A DNA stretch of 64,000 bases from Rhizobium sp. R711 (GTDB lineage Bacteria; Pseudomonadota; Alphaproteobacteria; Rhizobiales; Rhizobiaceae), in contig NZ_LOKZ01000001.1 of assembly GCF_002211365.1 (NCBI RefSeq), positions 744,001 to 808,000 of the forward strand. Direction: 5' to 3'. Below the pieces are notes generated by a model. It saw nothing but the letters and a program-made list of their open reading frames with translations, did not search any database and was not told the DNA's origin. Position numbers and translations under genes: made by a program. Positions within the stretch are counted from its first letter, which is position 1. Every line of letters starts with the position of its first letter. Positions 1-9,163 of the stretch are shown one piece after another.

Positions 1-1087
1 CGCGCTTCGCCATGACTTGCATCGCGTCGAGCGTCTTCTTCAGCTTCGCCTGCATTTCCTTGTCGAGCTTCTTGTCCTTGGCTGCGACGAGATCATGCAG
101 CGACGGACCCGTCATCTTCGTGCCGTCGACGCGGGTGTAATCGCCGGTATAAGCGGCAGCGATGCCGATCGCGTCGTTGAGGTGCGAGTTGTAGGTGTTG
201 TCGGAGAAGCAATCATGCTCTTCTTCCGGATCGTGCAGCAGCAGGCCGAGCTTCATGCGTTCGCCGGCCAGTTCGCCGTAGGAGAGCGAGCCCATGCCGG
301 TCAGGATGGCAACGAGACCGGCCTTCGAATCGGCTTGGACGTGCTTGGTGGCTTCGCCGTCCGGAGCCCAGTTGTTGGTCATTTCCTGAAGGTCGGACAC
401 CAGCAGCGTCGAAGCGGACTTCAGATACTCCGAACGGCGATCGCAATTGCCGTGCGTGCAATTCTTGAGATCATAGTCGGTGGCGGGACGATTGCCGGCA
501 CCGGGACCGGTACCGTTCAGATCCTGGCCCCAGAGCAGGAATTCGATGGCATGGTAGCCCGTCGCGACGTTGGCTTCGACACCGCCGGCTTCGGCCAGCG
601 TACCGGACAGGAATTCGGGCGTCAGCTTGGATGCGTCAACATCCTTGCCGTCGATCTTGATCGTCTTGTTGGCGATGACATTGGCGACGTAGAGCGAGTT
701 TTCGTCGCTCTCGGTGCCGTAGGACGGATCGACGTAATCGATCAGGCCTTCGTCGAGCGGCCAGGCGTTGACCTTGCCTTCCCAGTCGTCGACGATCTGG
801 TTGCCGAAGCGGTAAACTTCCGTCTGCTGGTAAGGCACGCGTGCCTTGATCCAGGCAGCGCGAGCAGCTTTCAGCGTTTCATCGGTCGGGTTCTTGAGCA
901 GGGCGTCGATGGCTGCGTCGAGGGCCTTTGCCGTCGTCAGCGAGTCTTCGTACTTGGCATGCGCAACGTCGGTGTAATGCTTGACGACTGCAGCAGCGTC
1001 CGGTGCCGCGTAGGCGGGAATGGCGAGCAGAGCGTCTGGGGCCACCGCCAGCGCCACGGCTGCGCAGAAATTCTTGTTGAGTTTCAT
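1..1087 (-). CDS. Imelysin-family (peptidase M75) periplasmic iron-regulated protein, C-terminus cut by window edge
   Basis: About 362 codons are visible and the C-terminus lies beyond the window edge. The N-terminus has a basic start and a hydrophobic stretch ending in AYA-AP near residue 27, so it looks like an exported protein. The imelysin signature GYHAIEFLLWGQD lies near residues 177-189 and contains the conserved HxxE of family M75. Members are iron-regulated periplasmic or outer-membrane proteins (IrpA, ICMP, EfeO-related) linked to iron uptake; protease activity is not established for most. The start is the ATG at 1087, preceded by GGAGAGGATC, a good Shine-Dalgarno. The family is clear, the exact substrate is not. 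Confidence 0.85.
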   Translation of the reverse strand, partial: MKLNKNFCAAVALAVAPDALLAIPAYAAPDAAAVVKHYTDVAHAKYEDSLTTAKALDAAIDALLKNPTDETLKAARAAWIKARVPYQQTEVYRFGNQIVDDWEGKVNAWPLDEGLIDYVDPSYGTESDENSLYVANVIANKTIKIDGKDVDASKLTPEFLSGTLAEAGGVEANVATGYHAIEFLLWGQDLNGTGPGAGNRPATDYDLKNCTHGNCDRRSEYLKSASTLLVSDLQEMTNNWAPDGEATKHVQADSKAGLVAILTGMGSLSYGELAGERMKLGLLLHDPEEEHDCFSDNTYNSHLNDAIGIAAAYTGDYTRVDGTKMTGPSLHDLVAAKDKKLDKEMQAKLKKTLDAMQVMAKR

Positions 1088-1215
1088 GATCCTCTCCAGT
1101 GCGGAACTCCGTCTGAGGTCCGGCGAAAATCTCTTCGCGCAAAAGTAAACTGGTGTCAAACGCTCTAGTTTGGAATGATTTTAAGAGTACTCGCCGCCGT
1201 TACCTGAGCGAATGC

Positions 1216-2505
1216 TCAGCCCTTCCTCTGCATGCGACAGAAGAAGAAACCGTCCGTATCGGTGGAAGCGGGTGTCAGCGTGATCGTCTTGCCGTCGGAG
1301 GAGCGCGGGCGTGGGCTGCCCTTTCCGAAGAGACCATCCCAGGCAGGCAAGGCGCTGACGATCTCGTAATCGCCATTCTCGGTGGTGAAGCGCCGGACCT
1401 GCTCCTCGTTTTCCTGTGGCAGCACCGAGCAGGTGACATAGATCAGCTCCCCGCCCGGCCGTACAAAGGCGCTCGCCTGCTTTAGGGCATCCTGCTGCTG
1501 GGCGGTGCGCTCGTCGAGATTCTTTGCGGTCAGCCGCCATTTTGTATCGGGCCGCCGCCGCCAGGTGCCGGTTCCCGTGCAAGGCGCGTCGACGAGCACC
1601 TTGTCACAGCGGTCGCTCAGGCCCTTCAACGCCTTGGCGTCGTCATGGACCTGCACATTGCGGGTTCCGGCACGCTTCAAGCGTTCGATGATCGGCGCGA
1701 GACGTTTGCGATCCGCGTCGTAGGCGTGGACCTGGCCCTTGTTGTGCATGGCCGCGGACATGGCGAGCGTCTTGCCGCCCCCGCCGGCGCAATAGTCAAG
1801 CACCTGTTCGCCGTCCTTGGGGAGCACCAGATCGGCAACGATCTGCGATCCCTCGTCCTGCACTTCGAACCAGCCTTTTTGGAACGAAAGCTCGGCTGTC
1901 ACGTTTGGGAGCCGCGAGGCTCCTTCGCCGGCGGGAATCCGGATCCCGTATCGCGCGATCGCAGCCTCTTTTGCGCCGGCTCTTTCGAGCGCCCTGACCG
2001 TCTTGTCGCGGGTGGCCTTGAGGATGTTGGCGCGCAGATCAAGCGTCGGACGCCCTGCGAGAGCCTGTGCCTCGGCAAGCCAGCTGTCGCCGAAGGCACT
2101 TTCGAAGGAGGACTGGACCCATTCAGGGATATCGCCCTGAATATGAGCTGGAGCGTCGGTCAAGCGACGGCTGTTGCAAGCTAAGAGTTGCGCTTCTGAA
2201 AGTGGGGTAGGTGCGAACTTGTCGTCCGCGAGCTCCGCCGCAAGCGTTTCCGGTGTGAAGCCCCACTGCCGGAACATGACGGCGTAAGCGATGGAGGAGG
2301 CACTGTCGTCGTCCATCAGCCAGGCGTGGGACAGGCGCATGCGAAGTGCATCGTAGACGATGTTGCCGATCGCGGCGCGGTCGCCGGACCCGGCAAACCG
2401 ATGGGCGAGGCCCCAGTCCTTCAATGCATCGGCAACAGGCCGTCTGCGGGCATCGATATCTGCAAGAACCGAAATCGCCCCTTCAAGCCGTCCGCCCAAC
2501 CGCAT
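1216..2505 (-). CDS. rsmB: RsmB/NOP-family 16S rRNA (cytosine-C5) methyltransferase
   Basis: The 429-residue protein has an N-terminal RNA-binding region of the NusB-like type (about 1-150) and a Rossmann-type SAM methyltransferase domain. Visible motifs are the SAM loop YCAGGGGKT (238-246), PCTGTGTWRRRPD (308-320) with one catalytic cysteine, and VTCSVLPQEN (357-366) with the second. Two cysteines in PCxG and TCS are the hallmark of m5C RNA methyltransferases (RsmB, RsmF, NSUN). RsmB modifies C967 of 16S rRNA in E. coli; the exact target here is inferred from the family. It stands alone, 128 bp from the divergent imelysin promoter region. Confidence 0.88.
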   Translation of the reverse strand: MRLGGRLEGAISVLADIDARRRPVADALKDWGLAHRFAGSGDRAAIGNIVYDALRMRLSHAWLMDDDSASSIAYAVMFRQWGFTPETLAAELADDKFAPTPLSEAQLLACNSRRLTDAPAHIQGDIPEWVQSSFESAFGDSWLAEAQALAGRPTLDLRANILKATRDKTVRALERAGAKEAAIARYGIRIPAGEGASRLPNVTAELSFQKGWFEVQDEGSQIVADLVLPKDGEQVLDYCAGGGGKTLAMSAAMHNKGQVHAYDADRKRLAPIIERLKRAGTRNVQVHDDAKALKGLSDRCDKVLVDAPCTGTGTWRRRPDTKWRLTAKNLDERTAQQQDALKQASAFVRPGGELIYVTCSVLPQENEEQVRRFTTENGDYEIVSALPAWDGLFGKGSPRPRSSDGKTITLTPASTDTDGFFFCRMQRKG

Positions 2506-2658
2506 TCAAACAGCTCCTATCGCCTGGATCAAAATACCGGGCTTGTGAACAATCCGCAGGAAGCGCGACAGACGCAGCGGATGGTACACAAGTCTAGACC
2601 GCGTCGTAAACGCGATTGGCGGCAAGAGCAAGCGACCCATTCGAGTGCGGGAGAACGC

Positions 2659-3021
2659 TTAGCCTATGACTTCGTAGCAGACCTTTGCCGTGCCGGTGCT
2701 GACCATACCAATGTTCTGGGCGGCAGCGCGGGAGAGATCGAGCACGCGACCGCGAATGAACGGGCCACGATCGTTGACGCGAACGACGACACTGCGGCCG
2801 TTGTTGCGGTTGGTAACTTTCAGCTTCGTGCCAAATGCCAGTGAACGATGTGCTGCAGTATTGATGGCGGGGTTCATACGTTCCCCGGAAGCGGTTTTGG
2901 AGCGAAGTGCGTACCATGAAGCACCACCACAACCATTTGCAGCAAATCCTTCAACGGGAAGGATGGTAGAACAGGCTGCAATAGTTGTTGCGGCGACAAT
3001 AGAACGGCAGATTTTCTTCAA
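2659..3021 (-). CDS. RlpA-like septal/double-psi beta-barrel lipoprotein
   Basis: The 120-residue product starts at a TTG (3019-3021) preceded by GAGGGA, which leaves a proper export signal: basic LKKICRS, a short hydrophobic core and a lipobox-like IAAC. A longer frame reaches 3138 but puts non-signal sequence in front. The mature part is one RlpA double-psi beta-barrel: GGASWYA, TASGERM, AHRSLAFGTKLKVTNRNNG and VNDRGPFIRGRVLDLSRAAA are typical. RlpA proteins bind denuded peptidoglycan and some are lytic transglycosylases; this copy has no SPOR domain. Cleavage after GFA-AN by signal peptidase I is an alternative to lipidation. Confidence 0.8.
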   Translation of the reverse strand: MKKICRSIVAATTIAACSTILPVEGFAANGCGGASWYALRSKTASGERMNPAINTAAHRSLAFGTKLKVTNRNNGRSVVVRVNDRGPFIRGRVLDLSRAAAQNIGMVSTGTAKVCYEVIG

Positions 3022-3623
3022 AACGGATTGTCCCTCAACTGTTGAACTCGCGCCTTGTGGGCGGTGGGAGGGTTGAATCCGGCCAAGTGTGGCGAAAAAG
3101 TGCCCCCAATTATCACGGAATATTACAGAGCGTAACATTTGTGATGGCTAGATGCGCGGCAGGGCGCCGTTGAAAATCAAGGAAATGGGAAAAAAGATAA
3201 TGAAATCAAGTAAAATTCGAACGTTTTTTGCAAGACCGTATCCACGCAACTCAAGATCACAAAATTAACGAAAATAATTTTGCGTGATTGCCATAATTAC
3301 TGCCCCATTTGAGCAAATTCAGGGGCTGTTAACCATAAACCAGTGCTGAATTTTGTGCGGCAAGCGAGCGAGGTAGAATTTTTCTGCCTTTTACCGATTT
3401 GTCCATGACGGGATTTAGCAACCGAAGGACGCAAATTTTGCAACCTGCTCCCGCTTGGCAAGCCGGGCTCCGATGCGCAAAGTGATACCGACCGCCCCTA
3501 CATCAGATAAAAATCCGCAGGCCCTGTCGAAAACGACAGACCTCAGGCGTCTTTACCTTGCAAGGCCGCAACGCGCTAGCTGCGATGCGCCTCGTTTAGT
3601 TTTGGCAGGGAGGCTGCGAAGTT
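3022..3623. other. AT-rich intergenic region between divergent rlpA-like and MFS genes
   Basis: About 600 bases carry no supportable gene. The stretch from roughly 3170 to 3370 is markedly A+T-rich compared with its neighbours and should hold the divergent promoters. A GTTAACCAT at 3328-3336 resembles a CtrA half site, but the partner half is not convincing. The MFS gene has its own ribosome site, GGGAGG, near 3608. No hairpin terminator was seen. Confidence 0.5.
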
Positions 3624-4838
3624 ATGAGCATACCCTATCGTTGGATTATTGTTGCCGCCGGCGCATTGATGACTTGCGTTGCGCTTGGCGCGATGTTCTC
3701 GCTGGCGATTTTCCAGGAGCCCATCGCAATCGAAACCGGTTGGTCGCACGCGGGCATCGCGAGTGCGATGACACTGAATTTTATTGTCATGGGGATTGGT
3801 GGTTTCCTTTGGGGCACCGCAAGCGATCGCTTCGGTCCGCGCATTGTCGTTTTGATCGGCGCTGGCGGCCTTGGCCTGGCGCTTGTCTTGGCAAGCCGCG
3901 CGGAGTCGCTCCTGCAATTTCAGTTGACTTACGGCATTCTGGTCGGACTTGCCGCCAGCACCTTTTTTGCACCGATGATCGCGACGACGACCGGCTGGTT
4001 CGAGCAGAACCGCAGCCTTGCCGTCTCGCTGGTGTCGGCCGGCATGGGTGTCGCGCCGATGACGATCTCGCCCTTCGCACGCTGGCTGATTTCCGCCTAT
4101 GATTGGCGAACCGCCATGCTGCTGATTGGCGTCACCGCCTGGGTGCTACTGATACCGGCAGCCTTGCTCGTTCGCCGTCCGCCGGCGGAAGCAGGCGCCG
4201 CCGCCGCCCTCATATCGAACGGCGAGCAACCCAAGCTCTCGCAGGTGTTCCGCTCACCGCAATTCATTGTGCTCGGGCTGACATTCGCCGCCTGTTGTGC
4301 GGCGCATTCAGGCCCGATCTTTCACATGGTCAGCTATGCCACTATCTGCGGCATTGCACCGATGGCTGCCGTCAGCATCTACAGCGTCGAGGGGCTCGCG
4401 GGGCTGGGCGGACGGCTACTCTATGGCGGGCTTGCAGACAGGATCGGCGTGAAGCCCGTGCTTGTGGCCGGCCTGCTTGTCCAGGCGATTGCGCTGGCAA
4501 CATACCTCTTCGTCAGCCGGCTCGGTGAATTTTATGTTATGGCAATCATCTTCGGGAGCGCCTATGGCGGCATCATGCCGCTCTATGCTGTGCTTGCGCG
4601 GGAATATTTCGGCCCTCGCATCATCGGTACAGTGTTCGGCGCTGCGACCATGCTCTCCAGCCTTGGCATGGCATTCGGTCCGCTGATCGGCGGCTGGATC
4701 TTCGACACGTTCCACAATTACTCGTGGCTCTTCATCGGATCCGCGCTGGTTGGGCTCGGAGCGGCGGCGATCGCGCTGGCGTTCCCACCGCTCTCACGGG
4801 CAAAGACGACCGAACCGGCTCTCAGCGCCTCGGCCTGA
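3624..4838 (+). CDS. MFS transporter (about 12 membrane segments)
   Basis: The 404-residue membrane protein begins MSIPYRWIIVAAGALM and has two halves of about six hydrophobic segments. The cytoplasmic MFS loop between helices 2 and 3 is present as GGFLWGTASDRFGPR, and the equivalent in the second half is GRLLYGGLADRIGVKP. This matches the oxalate/formate antiporter-like and monocarboxylate-type MFS carriers common in rhizobia. No linked catabolic gene identifies the substrate. It ends only 8 bases from the convergent SDR gene. Confidence 0.8.
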   Translation: MSIPYRWIIVAAGALMTCVALGAMFSLAIFQEPIAIETGWSHAGIASAMTLNFIVMGIGGFLWGTASDRFGPRIVVLIGAGGLGLALVLASRAESLLQFQLTYGILVGLAASTFFAPMIATTTGWFEQNRSLAVSLVSAGMGVAPMTISPFARWLISAYDWRTAMLLIGVTAWVLLIPAALLVRRPPAEAGAAAALISNGEQPKLSQVFRSPQFIVLGLTFAACCAAHSGPIFHMVSYATICGIAPMAAVSIYSVEGLAGLGGRLLYGGLADRIGVKPVLVAGLLVQAIALATYLFVSRLGEFYVMAIIFGSAYGGIMPLYAVLAREYFGPRIIGTVFGAATMLSSLGMAFGPLIGGWIFDTFHNYSWLFIGSALVGLGAAAIALAFPPLSRAKTTEPALSASA

Positions 4839-4845
4839 GGCGCCG

Positions 4846-5718
4846 CTATCCTCGCCAGCTGTTGCTCTGCATCAGCTGTGCGAGGGAGGCGGGATAATTC
4901 GGGAAGGCGAATGTGAAGCCCGCCGCCTTGAGCTTGGCGTTCGAGACCCGCTTGTTCTCGCCGTAGAAGGACCGCGCCATCGCCGTGAGTTCGGCAGTCT
5001 CGAAAGGCTGCTCCGGCGGGGGCTCGACGCCTAGAAGGCGCGCGGCCTCGACAATGACGTCCTGTGGTGGGCCGGGCAGGTCGTCTGTCACGTTGTAGAT
5101 GCCGCCGAGCCCGTGCGCGGCGAGAAACTGCGTCGCTGCGCCGATATCCTCGACCCGGATCCGATTGAAAACCTGATCCTTCTTGATCAGCCGTCGCGCG
5201 GTGCCACGTTCCAGATTGCAGATGGCATTGCGGCCCGGGCCGTAGATACCGGAGAGTCGGAGAACCGCCGCCGGGATACCGACCTCGGTGCCGATGGCCA
5301 TCCACCCATCTTCCGCTTCCAGCCGCTCCTTCGACCGGCCGGAAACCGGCGTGCAGGGCGTGTCCTCGGTGACCCAGTTTCCCTTGTGATCGCCATAGAC
5401 GCCGACAGTCGAGAGGTAGCCGATCCACCGAAGCTTGGGCATCATCTCGCGCAACCGGTTGCGCGTCAGTCCTATCAATGGATCGCCGCTTTCCCGCGGG
5501 GCAATGGATTGAACGAGACGCGTCGTATCGCGCATTGCCGCGCGCAAGTCGTTCCCCAGGGTTTCGCCATCGAAAAGGAACGCGTTAATGCCTTGGGCGC
5601 GCAGGGCAGCTGCCTTGTCGTCCGTCCGTGTGGTCCCGGATACGCGCACTCCATCCGCTATGAAGGCCTTGGCGATTGCCTTGCCCGAATAGCCGCAGCC
5701 GAAAATCATCACATCCAT
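4846..5718 (-). CDS. NAD(P)-binding SDR/epimerase-like protein (YeeZ type)
   Basis: The 290-residue protein begins [19 protein letters not shown], a dinucleotide-binding GxGxxGxxxA at the extreme N-terminus. Later segments GYLSTVGVYGDHKG and LRLSGIYGPGRNAI are those of atypical SDR proteins related to nucleoside-diphosphate-sugar epimerases. A start 24 bases upstream is possible, but the chosen ATG overlaps the queG stop as TGATG, which points to translational coupling. The downstream position in a queG operon is common in rhizobia. The substrate is not known. Confidence 0.78.
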   Translation of the reverse strand: MDVMIFGCGYSGKAIAKAFIADGVRVSGTTRTDDKAAALRAQGINAFLFDGETLGNDLRAAMRDTTRLVQSIAPRESGDPLIGLTRNRLREMMPKLRWIGYLSTVGVYGDHKGNWVTEDTPCTPVSGRSKERLEAEDGWMAIGTEVGIPAAVLRLSGIYGPGRNAICNLERGTARRLIKKDQVFNRIRVEDIGAATQFLAAHGLGGIYNVTDDLPGPPQDVIVEAARLLGVEPPPEQPFETAELTAMARSFYGENKRVSNAKLKAAGFTFAFPNYPASLAQLMQSNSWRG

Positions 5719-6866
5719 CACACAGCTCCTGCTAGCCGCCATTCGTTCAGGACATCGCTGTCCGACTCATCTGGCCTTTGTGCCGCAAAGGCAGAAAATT
5801 CACCAGCCTCGAGAAGGCGCGAAAGCGCCCACACCGCCATGCCCCGCACGACGGGCGAGGGGTCCTGCGACAGTGCCTGACATCGCTCGACAAATCGGCG
5901 GTCGCCCGAATTGCCGGCGGCGATGAGTACATTACGGATGAACCGATCGCGGCCAATGCGTTTGACCGGCGAACCGCTGAAGAACATGCGAAAGGCGGCA
6001 TCGTCGAGGCTGAGCAGATACTCGATCGATGGCTCCTTCAGATCCTCGCGGGCCTGCAACTTCATTTCGGATGCCTCGTGGGCAAACTTGTTCCACGGGC
6101 AGGCGGCGAGGCAGTCATCGCAGCCGTAGATTCGATTGCCGATCAGCGGACGCAAAGCTGGATCGATCGGGCCCTTGTGCTCGATGGTCAGGTAAGAGAT
6201 GCAGCGCCGCGCATCGATCTGGTAGGGGGCCGGAAAGGCATTGGTCGGGCAGATGTCGAGACAGGCGCGGCAGGAGCCGCAGTGGTCGACTTCGGGACTA
6301 TCGATGTTCAGATCCGCGGTCGTGAACATCGAGCCGAGGAAGAGCCAGGAACCAAGCTCACGGCTGACGAGATTGGTATGTTTGCCCTGCCAGCCGAGGC
6401 CGGCGGCGGCTGCCAGCGGTTTCTCCATCACCGGAGCAGTATCGACGAAGACCTTCACATCAGCCCCGGCGCGCGCCGCAAAGCGCGTCGCGATCTCCTT
6501 GAGCCGTCCCTTGATGACGTCATGATAGTCGCGGTTGCGCGCATAGACGGAGATCGCGGCCTTGTCGGGCTTTGTCAGAATTTCGCGGGGATCCTCGTCA
6601 GGCCCGTAATTGAGGCCGAAGACGAGAATCGACCGGACATCGCTCCAAAGCGTGCGCGGATCGCCGCGCCGGTCGCGGGTTTCCGCCATCCACTCCATCG
6701 TGCCATGCCGCCCCGCGTCGATGAATTCGCCAAGCCGCTCTTTGGCCTCCGGTATGGCATCGGGTCGGGTGATGCGACAGAGGTCGAATCCGAGAGCCTT
6801 CGCCTCCGAGCGAACGAAGGCGGTGAGAGTGTCGCGGCGTTTCTGTTCCTTGTTTTCCGTGGCCAT
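5718..6866 (-). CDS. queG: Epoxyqueuosine reductase QueG
   Basis: This 382-residue enzyme reduces epoxyqueuosine to queuosine at tRNA position 34 using cobalamin and two 4Fe-4S clusters. Ferredoxin-type cluster motifs are visible as [12 protein letters not shown] (about 197-208) and [13 protein letters not shown] (about 249-261). The N-terminal half carries the QueG domain, for example [13 protein letters not shown] and [14 protein letters not shown]. The C-terminus ([17 protein letters not shown]) looks like a HEAT-type repeat, as in characterised QueG. It is flanked by a GST gene 12 bases upstream and an SDR gene coupled downstream, so the three are probably one operon. Confidence 0.93.
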   Translation of the reverse strand: MATENKEQKRRDTLTAFVRSEAKALGFDLCRITRPDAIPEAKERLGEFIDAGRHGTMEWMAETRDRRGDPRTLWSDVRSILVFGLNYGPDEDPREILTKPDKAAISVYARNRDYHDVIKGRLKEIATRFAARAGADVKVFVDTAPVMEKPLAAAAGLGWQGKHTNLVSRELGSWLFLGSMFTTADLNIDSPEVDHCGSCRACLDICPTNAFPAPYQIDARRCISYLTIEHKGPIDPALRPLIGNRIYGCDDCLAACPWNKFAHEASEMKLQAREDLKEPSIEYLLSLDDAAFRMFFSGSPVKRIGRDRFIRNVLIAAGNSGDRRFVERCQALSQDPSPVVRGMAVWALSRLLEAGEFSAFAAQRPDESDSDVLNEWRLAGAV

Positions 6867-6878
6867 CGAAGGCCCTCG

Positions 6879-7571
6879 TCAGAAATCCAGATCGGCGTAG
6901 TGCGAAACCGGTGTCAGACCGCGCACGCGTTCGGTAAGCAACGGCCGGAAGGATGGGCGTGACTTCAAGCGCTGATACCACTCCTTGACGACAGAAGCTT
7001 CCGACCAGTCGATCTCACCGAGATAATCGAGAATGGAAACGGCGGACGCCGCCGCCAGATCGGCATAGCTCATGCGGTCACCCGCCAGCCACTGGCGCGA
7101 GCCTGCGAGCCATGTGAGGTACTTCATGTGCTGGCGGATATTCGCCCGCGCCGTGCGAAGGATCTTCGAGTCGGGCGCGCCGCCTCCCTGGTCCGCCGTC
7201 ATCTGCAGCTTGTAGACGCGCTCGCGGGCAAGCGGCTTGGTCACGTCGGTTTCCATCTTCTGCATGAACCACTCCGTCAGTCGGCGGATTTCGGCGCGCT
7301 GAAACGGATCTTCGGCAAGTAGGCGGCGATCACGCTTGAGCACGCCATGCGTCTCGTCGAGATACTCGGAGATCACGGCAGCGCCGCACAGCGCCCGCAT
7401 ACTGTCATCGACGTAGACCGGCAATGTTCCAGCCGGGTTCAGCGCGAGGAAGTCCCGGCGCTTCTCCCATGTCTGTTCCTCGATCAGATCTGCCTGATAG
7501 CCGTACTCCGTCAGGATCAGCCGAACGAAGCGTGATGCGGATGACATGGGGTGATGATAGAGCGTGGGCAT
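6879..7571 (-). CDS. Glutathione S-transferase family protein
   Basis: The 230-residue protein has an N-terminal thioredoxin-like GST domain (MPTLYHHPMSSASRFVRL, then NPAGTLPVYVDD with the cis-proline TLPV) and an alpha-helical C-terminal domain containing LAGDRMSYADLAAASAVS, the usual N-capping motif. GSTs conjugate or reduce substrates with glutathione in the cytoplasm; the substrate here is unknown. I chose the ATG at 7571 because it puts the first beta strand at the N-terminus; a frame to 7601 exists. It precedes queG by 12 bases and is probably co-transcribed with it. Confidence 0.85.
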   Translation of the reverse strand: MPTLYHHPMSSASRFVRLILTEYGYQADLIEEQTWEKRRDFLALNPAGTLPVYVDDSMRALCGAAVISEYLDETHGVLKRDRRLLAEDPFQRAEIRRLTEWFMQKMETDVTKPLARERVYKLQMTADQGGGAPDSKILRTARANIRQHMKYLTWLAGSRQWLAGDRMSYADLAAASAVSILDYLGEIDWSEASVVKEWYQRLKSRPSFRPLLTERVRGLTPVSHYADLDF

Positions 7572-7820
7572 CGATTCTCGGATTTTTGAGGGGTGTGGCA
7601 CGTTGCAAGAGCGCGATCATTATAGCGCCCTAGTCATGACTCATTCGTTGAAGCTATAGGAGCTTGGCCCTTCCAATACAAGCGAGTCGGGTTGCGGACT
7701 GCCCGACAAAGGACGTCGACCTGCCCGGAAACTGTTTTTTACTTTTTCGCCCTGCCTTCGTCACTTCCAGACGCCATAACCCCACCGAACGCCCCCGACC
7801 AAACTCCACGGAGACAATTC

Positions 7821-8618
7821 ATGGAATATGTGAACTCTATAATTCTAGGCATAATAGAGGGAATTACCGAGTTTCTGCCGATTTCGAGTACCGGACACCT
7901 TATCATCGCGGAGCAATGGCTCGGCCACCGCTCGGATATGTTCAACATTGTTATTCAGGCCGGCGCGATCCTCGCCGTCACCATCATCTACTGGCGCCGC
8001 CTGCTGGACCTGGTTCTCGGCTGGCGCGATCCGCGCAACCGTTCCTACGCCGCCAAGCTGATTGTCGCATTTCTCATCACGGCGATCCTCGGACTTGTCG
8101 TCAAGAAGCTCGGCTTCGAGCTACCCGAGACAGCGACGCCGATTGCCTGGGCACTGATCATCGGCGGTATCTGGATGATCTTCGCCGAATGGGCCGCGGC
8201 GCGCCGACCACCCCATAAGGAGATCACCTGGCTCGTCGCCATCCTTGTGGGCATCGCCCAGGTGGTTGCCGGCGTGTTCCCGGGAACATCACGATCGGGT
8301 GCGACGATTTTCGTCGCGATGTTGGCTGGTACCGGCAATCGTGCGGCAGCGACCGAGTTCGCGTTTCTGGTCGGTATCCCGACCATGTATGCAGCGAGCG
8401 CCTACGAACTGCTGAAGACCTTTAAGGATGGTGGAGCGGCAAACGAGGACTGGACGAGCCTCGGGATCGCTTTCGTCGTCTCGACGATCGTTGCTTTCGT
8501 CGCTGTAAAATGGCTGCTTTCCTATATCCGCAGCAACCGCTTTACGATGTTTGCCATCTACCGCATCATTCTCGGCGGCATTCTGCTCGGCATGGCGGCG
8601 ACTGGGGCGATTGCCTGA
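7821..8618 (+). CDS. uppP: Undecaprenyl-diphosphatase UppP/BacA
   Basis: The 265-residue membrane enzyme dephosphorylates undecaprenyl diphosphate to recycle the lipid carrier of peptidoglycan and polysaccharide synthesis. Both family motifs are present: GIIEGITEFLPISSTGHLI near the N-terminus (the E-rich EGxTEFLPISSTGH) and GVFPGTSRSGATI (the PGxSRSxxT motif) around residues 151-163. There are about eight hydrophobic segments. The ATG at 7821 follows GGAG at 7810; a longer frame to 7692 lacks family similarity. Confidence 0.95.
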   Translation: MEYVNSIILGIIEGITEFLPISSTGHLIIAEQWLGHRSDMFNIVIQAGAILAVTIIYWRRLLDLVLGWRDPRNRSYAAKLIVAFLITAILGLVVKKLGFELPETATPIAWALIIGGIWMIFAEWAAARRPPHKEITWLVAILVGIAQVVAGVFPGTSRSGATIFVAMLAGTGNRAAATEFAFLVGIPTMYAASAYELLKTFKDGGAANEDWTSLGIAFVVSTIVAFVAVKWLLSYIRSNRFTMFAIYRIILGGILLGMAATGAIA

Positions 8619-8700
8619 GACGCGTGCTGATTGCCGCAGTCGCCCAACGACCGTGTGGATATAGCGGGTCTCAGCCATTGATCGAACTGCGGATAAAAAA

Positions 8701-8724
8701 GAACCGGCGCGAAAGCGCCGGTTC
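8701..8724 (-). terminator. Rho-independent terminator of the 50-residue secreted protein gene
   Basis: A perfect 10 bp stem (GAACCGGCGC / GCGCCGGTTC) with a GAAA loop is followed on the minus strand by a run of six T (the A run at 8695-8700). It starts only two bases after the stop codon of the small gene at 8727, which supports that gene being expressed. It may also stop uppP transcripts from the other side, though the T tract there is weak. Confidence 0.85.
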
Positions 8725-8726
8725 TG

Positions 8727-8879
8727 TTATCGGCTGATGGAGCCGGTTTCGCAGGGATCGATGCCGTAGGCTGGCGAGCACTCACCCTTCACCGCTGCAA
8801 CCGAACCGGGTGCAATGAAAGACCCTGCCAGAATAACCAGCGCCGCGCACGCAAACAGAAGCGCGATTGACCTACCCAT
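8727..8879 (-). CDS. Small exported protein of 50 residues, unknown function
   Basis: This open frame starts with ATG at 8879 behind GAAAGG and ends in TAA just before a strong terminator. Residues 1-30 form a clear signal peptide: MGRS, then a hydrophobic core ALLFACAALVILAG, ending near SVAA-VK. The short mature part (about 20 residues) contains two cysteines, C34 and C43, in GECSPAYGIDPCETG, which could form a disulfide in the periplasm. An upstream GGAAC-N16-CATT (8962-8986) resembles a general-stress EcfG promoter. No function can be assigned. Confidence 0.75.
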   Translation of the reverse strand: MGRSIALLFACAALVILAGSFIAPGSVAAVKGECSPAYGIDPCETGSISR

Positions 8880-8961
8880 CGAAGAAAGCCTTTCAAAAGT
8901 CGTTAGCGCGCCGTCAAGGCGCTGAGTCCATTGGGAGACGCGCGGGGTGTGTAGTCAGTGG

Positions 8962-8986
8962 AATGACAAATAGCAATAAATGTTCC
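8962..8986 (-). promoter_or_regulatory. Possible EcfG/RpoE2-type stress promoter for the small secreted protein
   Basis: On the minus strand GGAAC (8986-8982) is followed after 16 bases by CATT (8965-8962). Alphaproteobacterial general-stress sigma factors of the EcfG class recognise GGAAC-N16/17-CGTT, so this has a perfect -35 and 3 of 4 in the -10. It would start transcription near 8955, giving a leader of about 75 bases. One match in a window this size could be chance. Confidence 0.4.
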
Positions 8987-9104
8987 TGCTAAATTTGGTG
9001 TTAATTCCGCTAATTTTTTCGTGCGGCTTTTATGCAACGAGTGCCTGCCGGACATGGAGAAAAAAGCATCCACAACTTGCGCGATTCCGGAAAACTCTTC
9101 CAAG

Positions 9105-9136
9105 AAAAATGCCGCCCGCGAGTTCGCAAGCGGCAC
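9105..9136 (-). terminator. Terminator of the NDUFA9-like gene
   Basis: TGCCGC (9110-9115) pairs with GCGGCA (9130-9135), with a second short GCG/CGC pairing inside. On the minus strand the stem is followed by TTTTT (A run at 9105-9109). It lies about 30 bases after the stop of the gene at 9164. Confidence 0.7.
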
Positions 9137-9163
9137 TGCTGATTAGACGATAAGCAGTTGGCC

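Noticed and set aside
1140..1185. Iron-responsive box (RirA or Irr type) upstream of the imelysin gene
   Set aside because: CAAAC-N6-GTTTG symmetry is present but neither TGA-N9-TCA nor the TTTAGAA dyad consensus is met.
3190..3340. CtrA binding sites in the AT-rich region
   Set aside because: Only one half site GTTAACCAT is clear; no correctly spaced TTAA-N7-TTAA.
8903..9136. Minus-strand frame of 77 codons upstream of the small secreted protein
   Set aside because: It runs across the NDUFA9 terminator hairpin and lacks family similarity.
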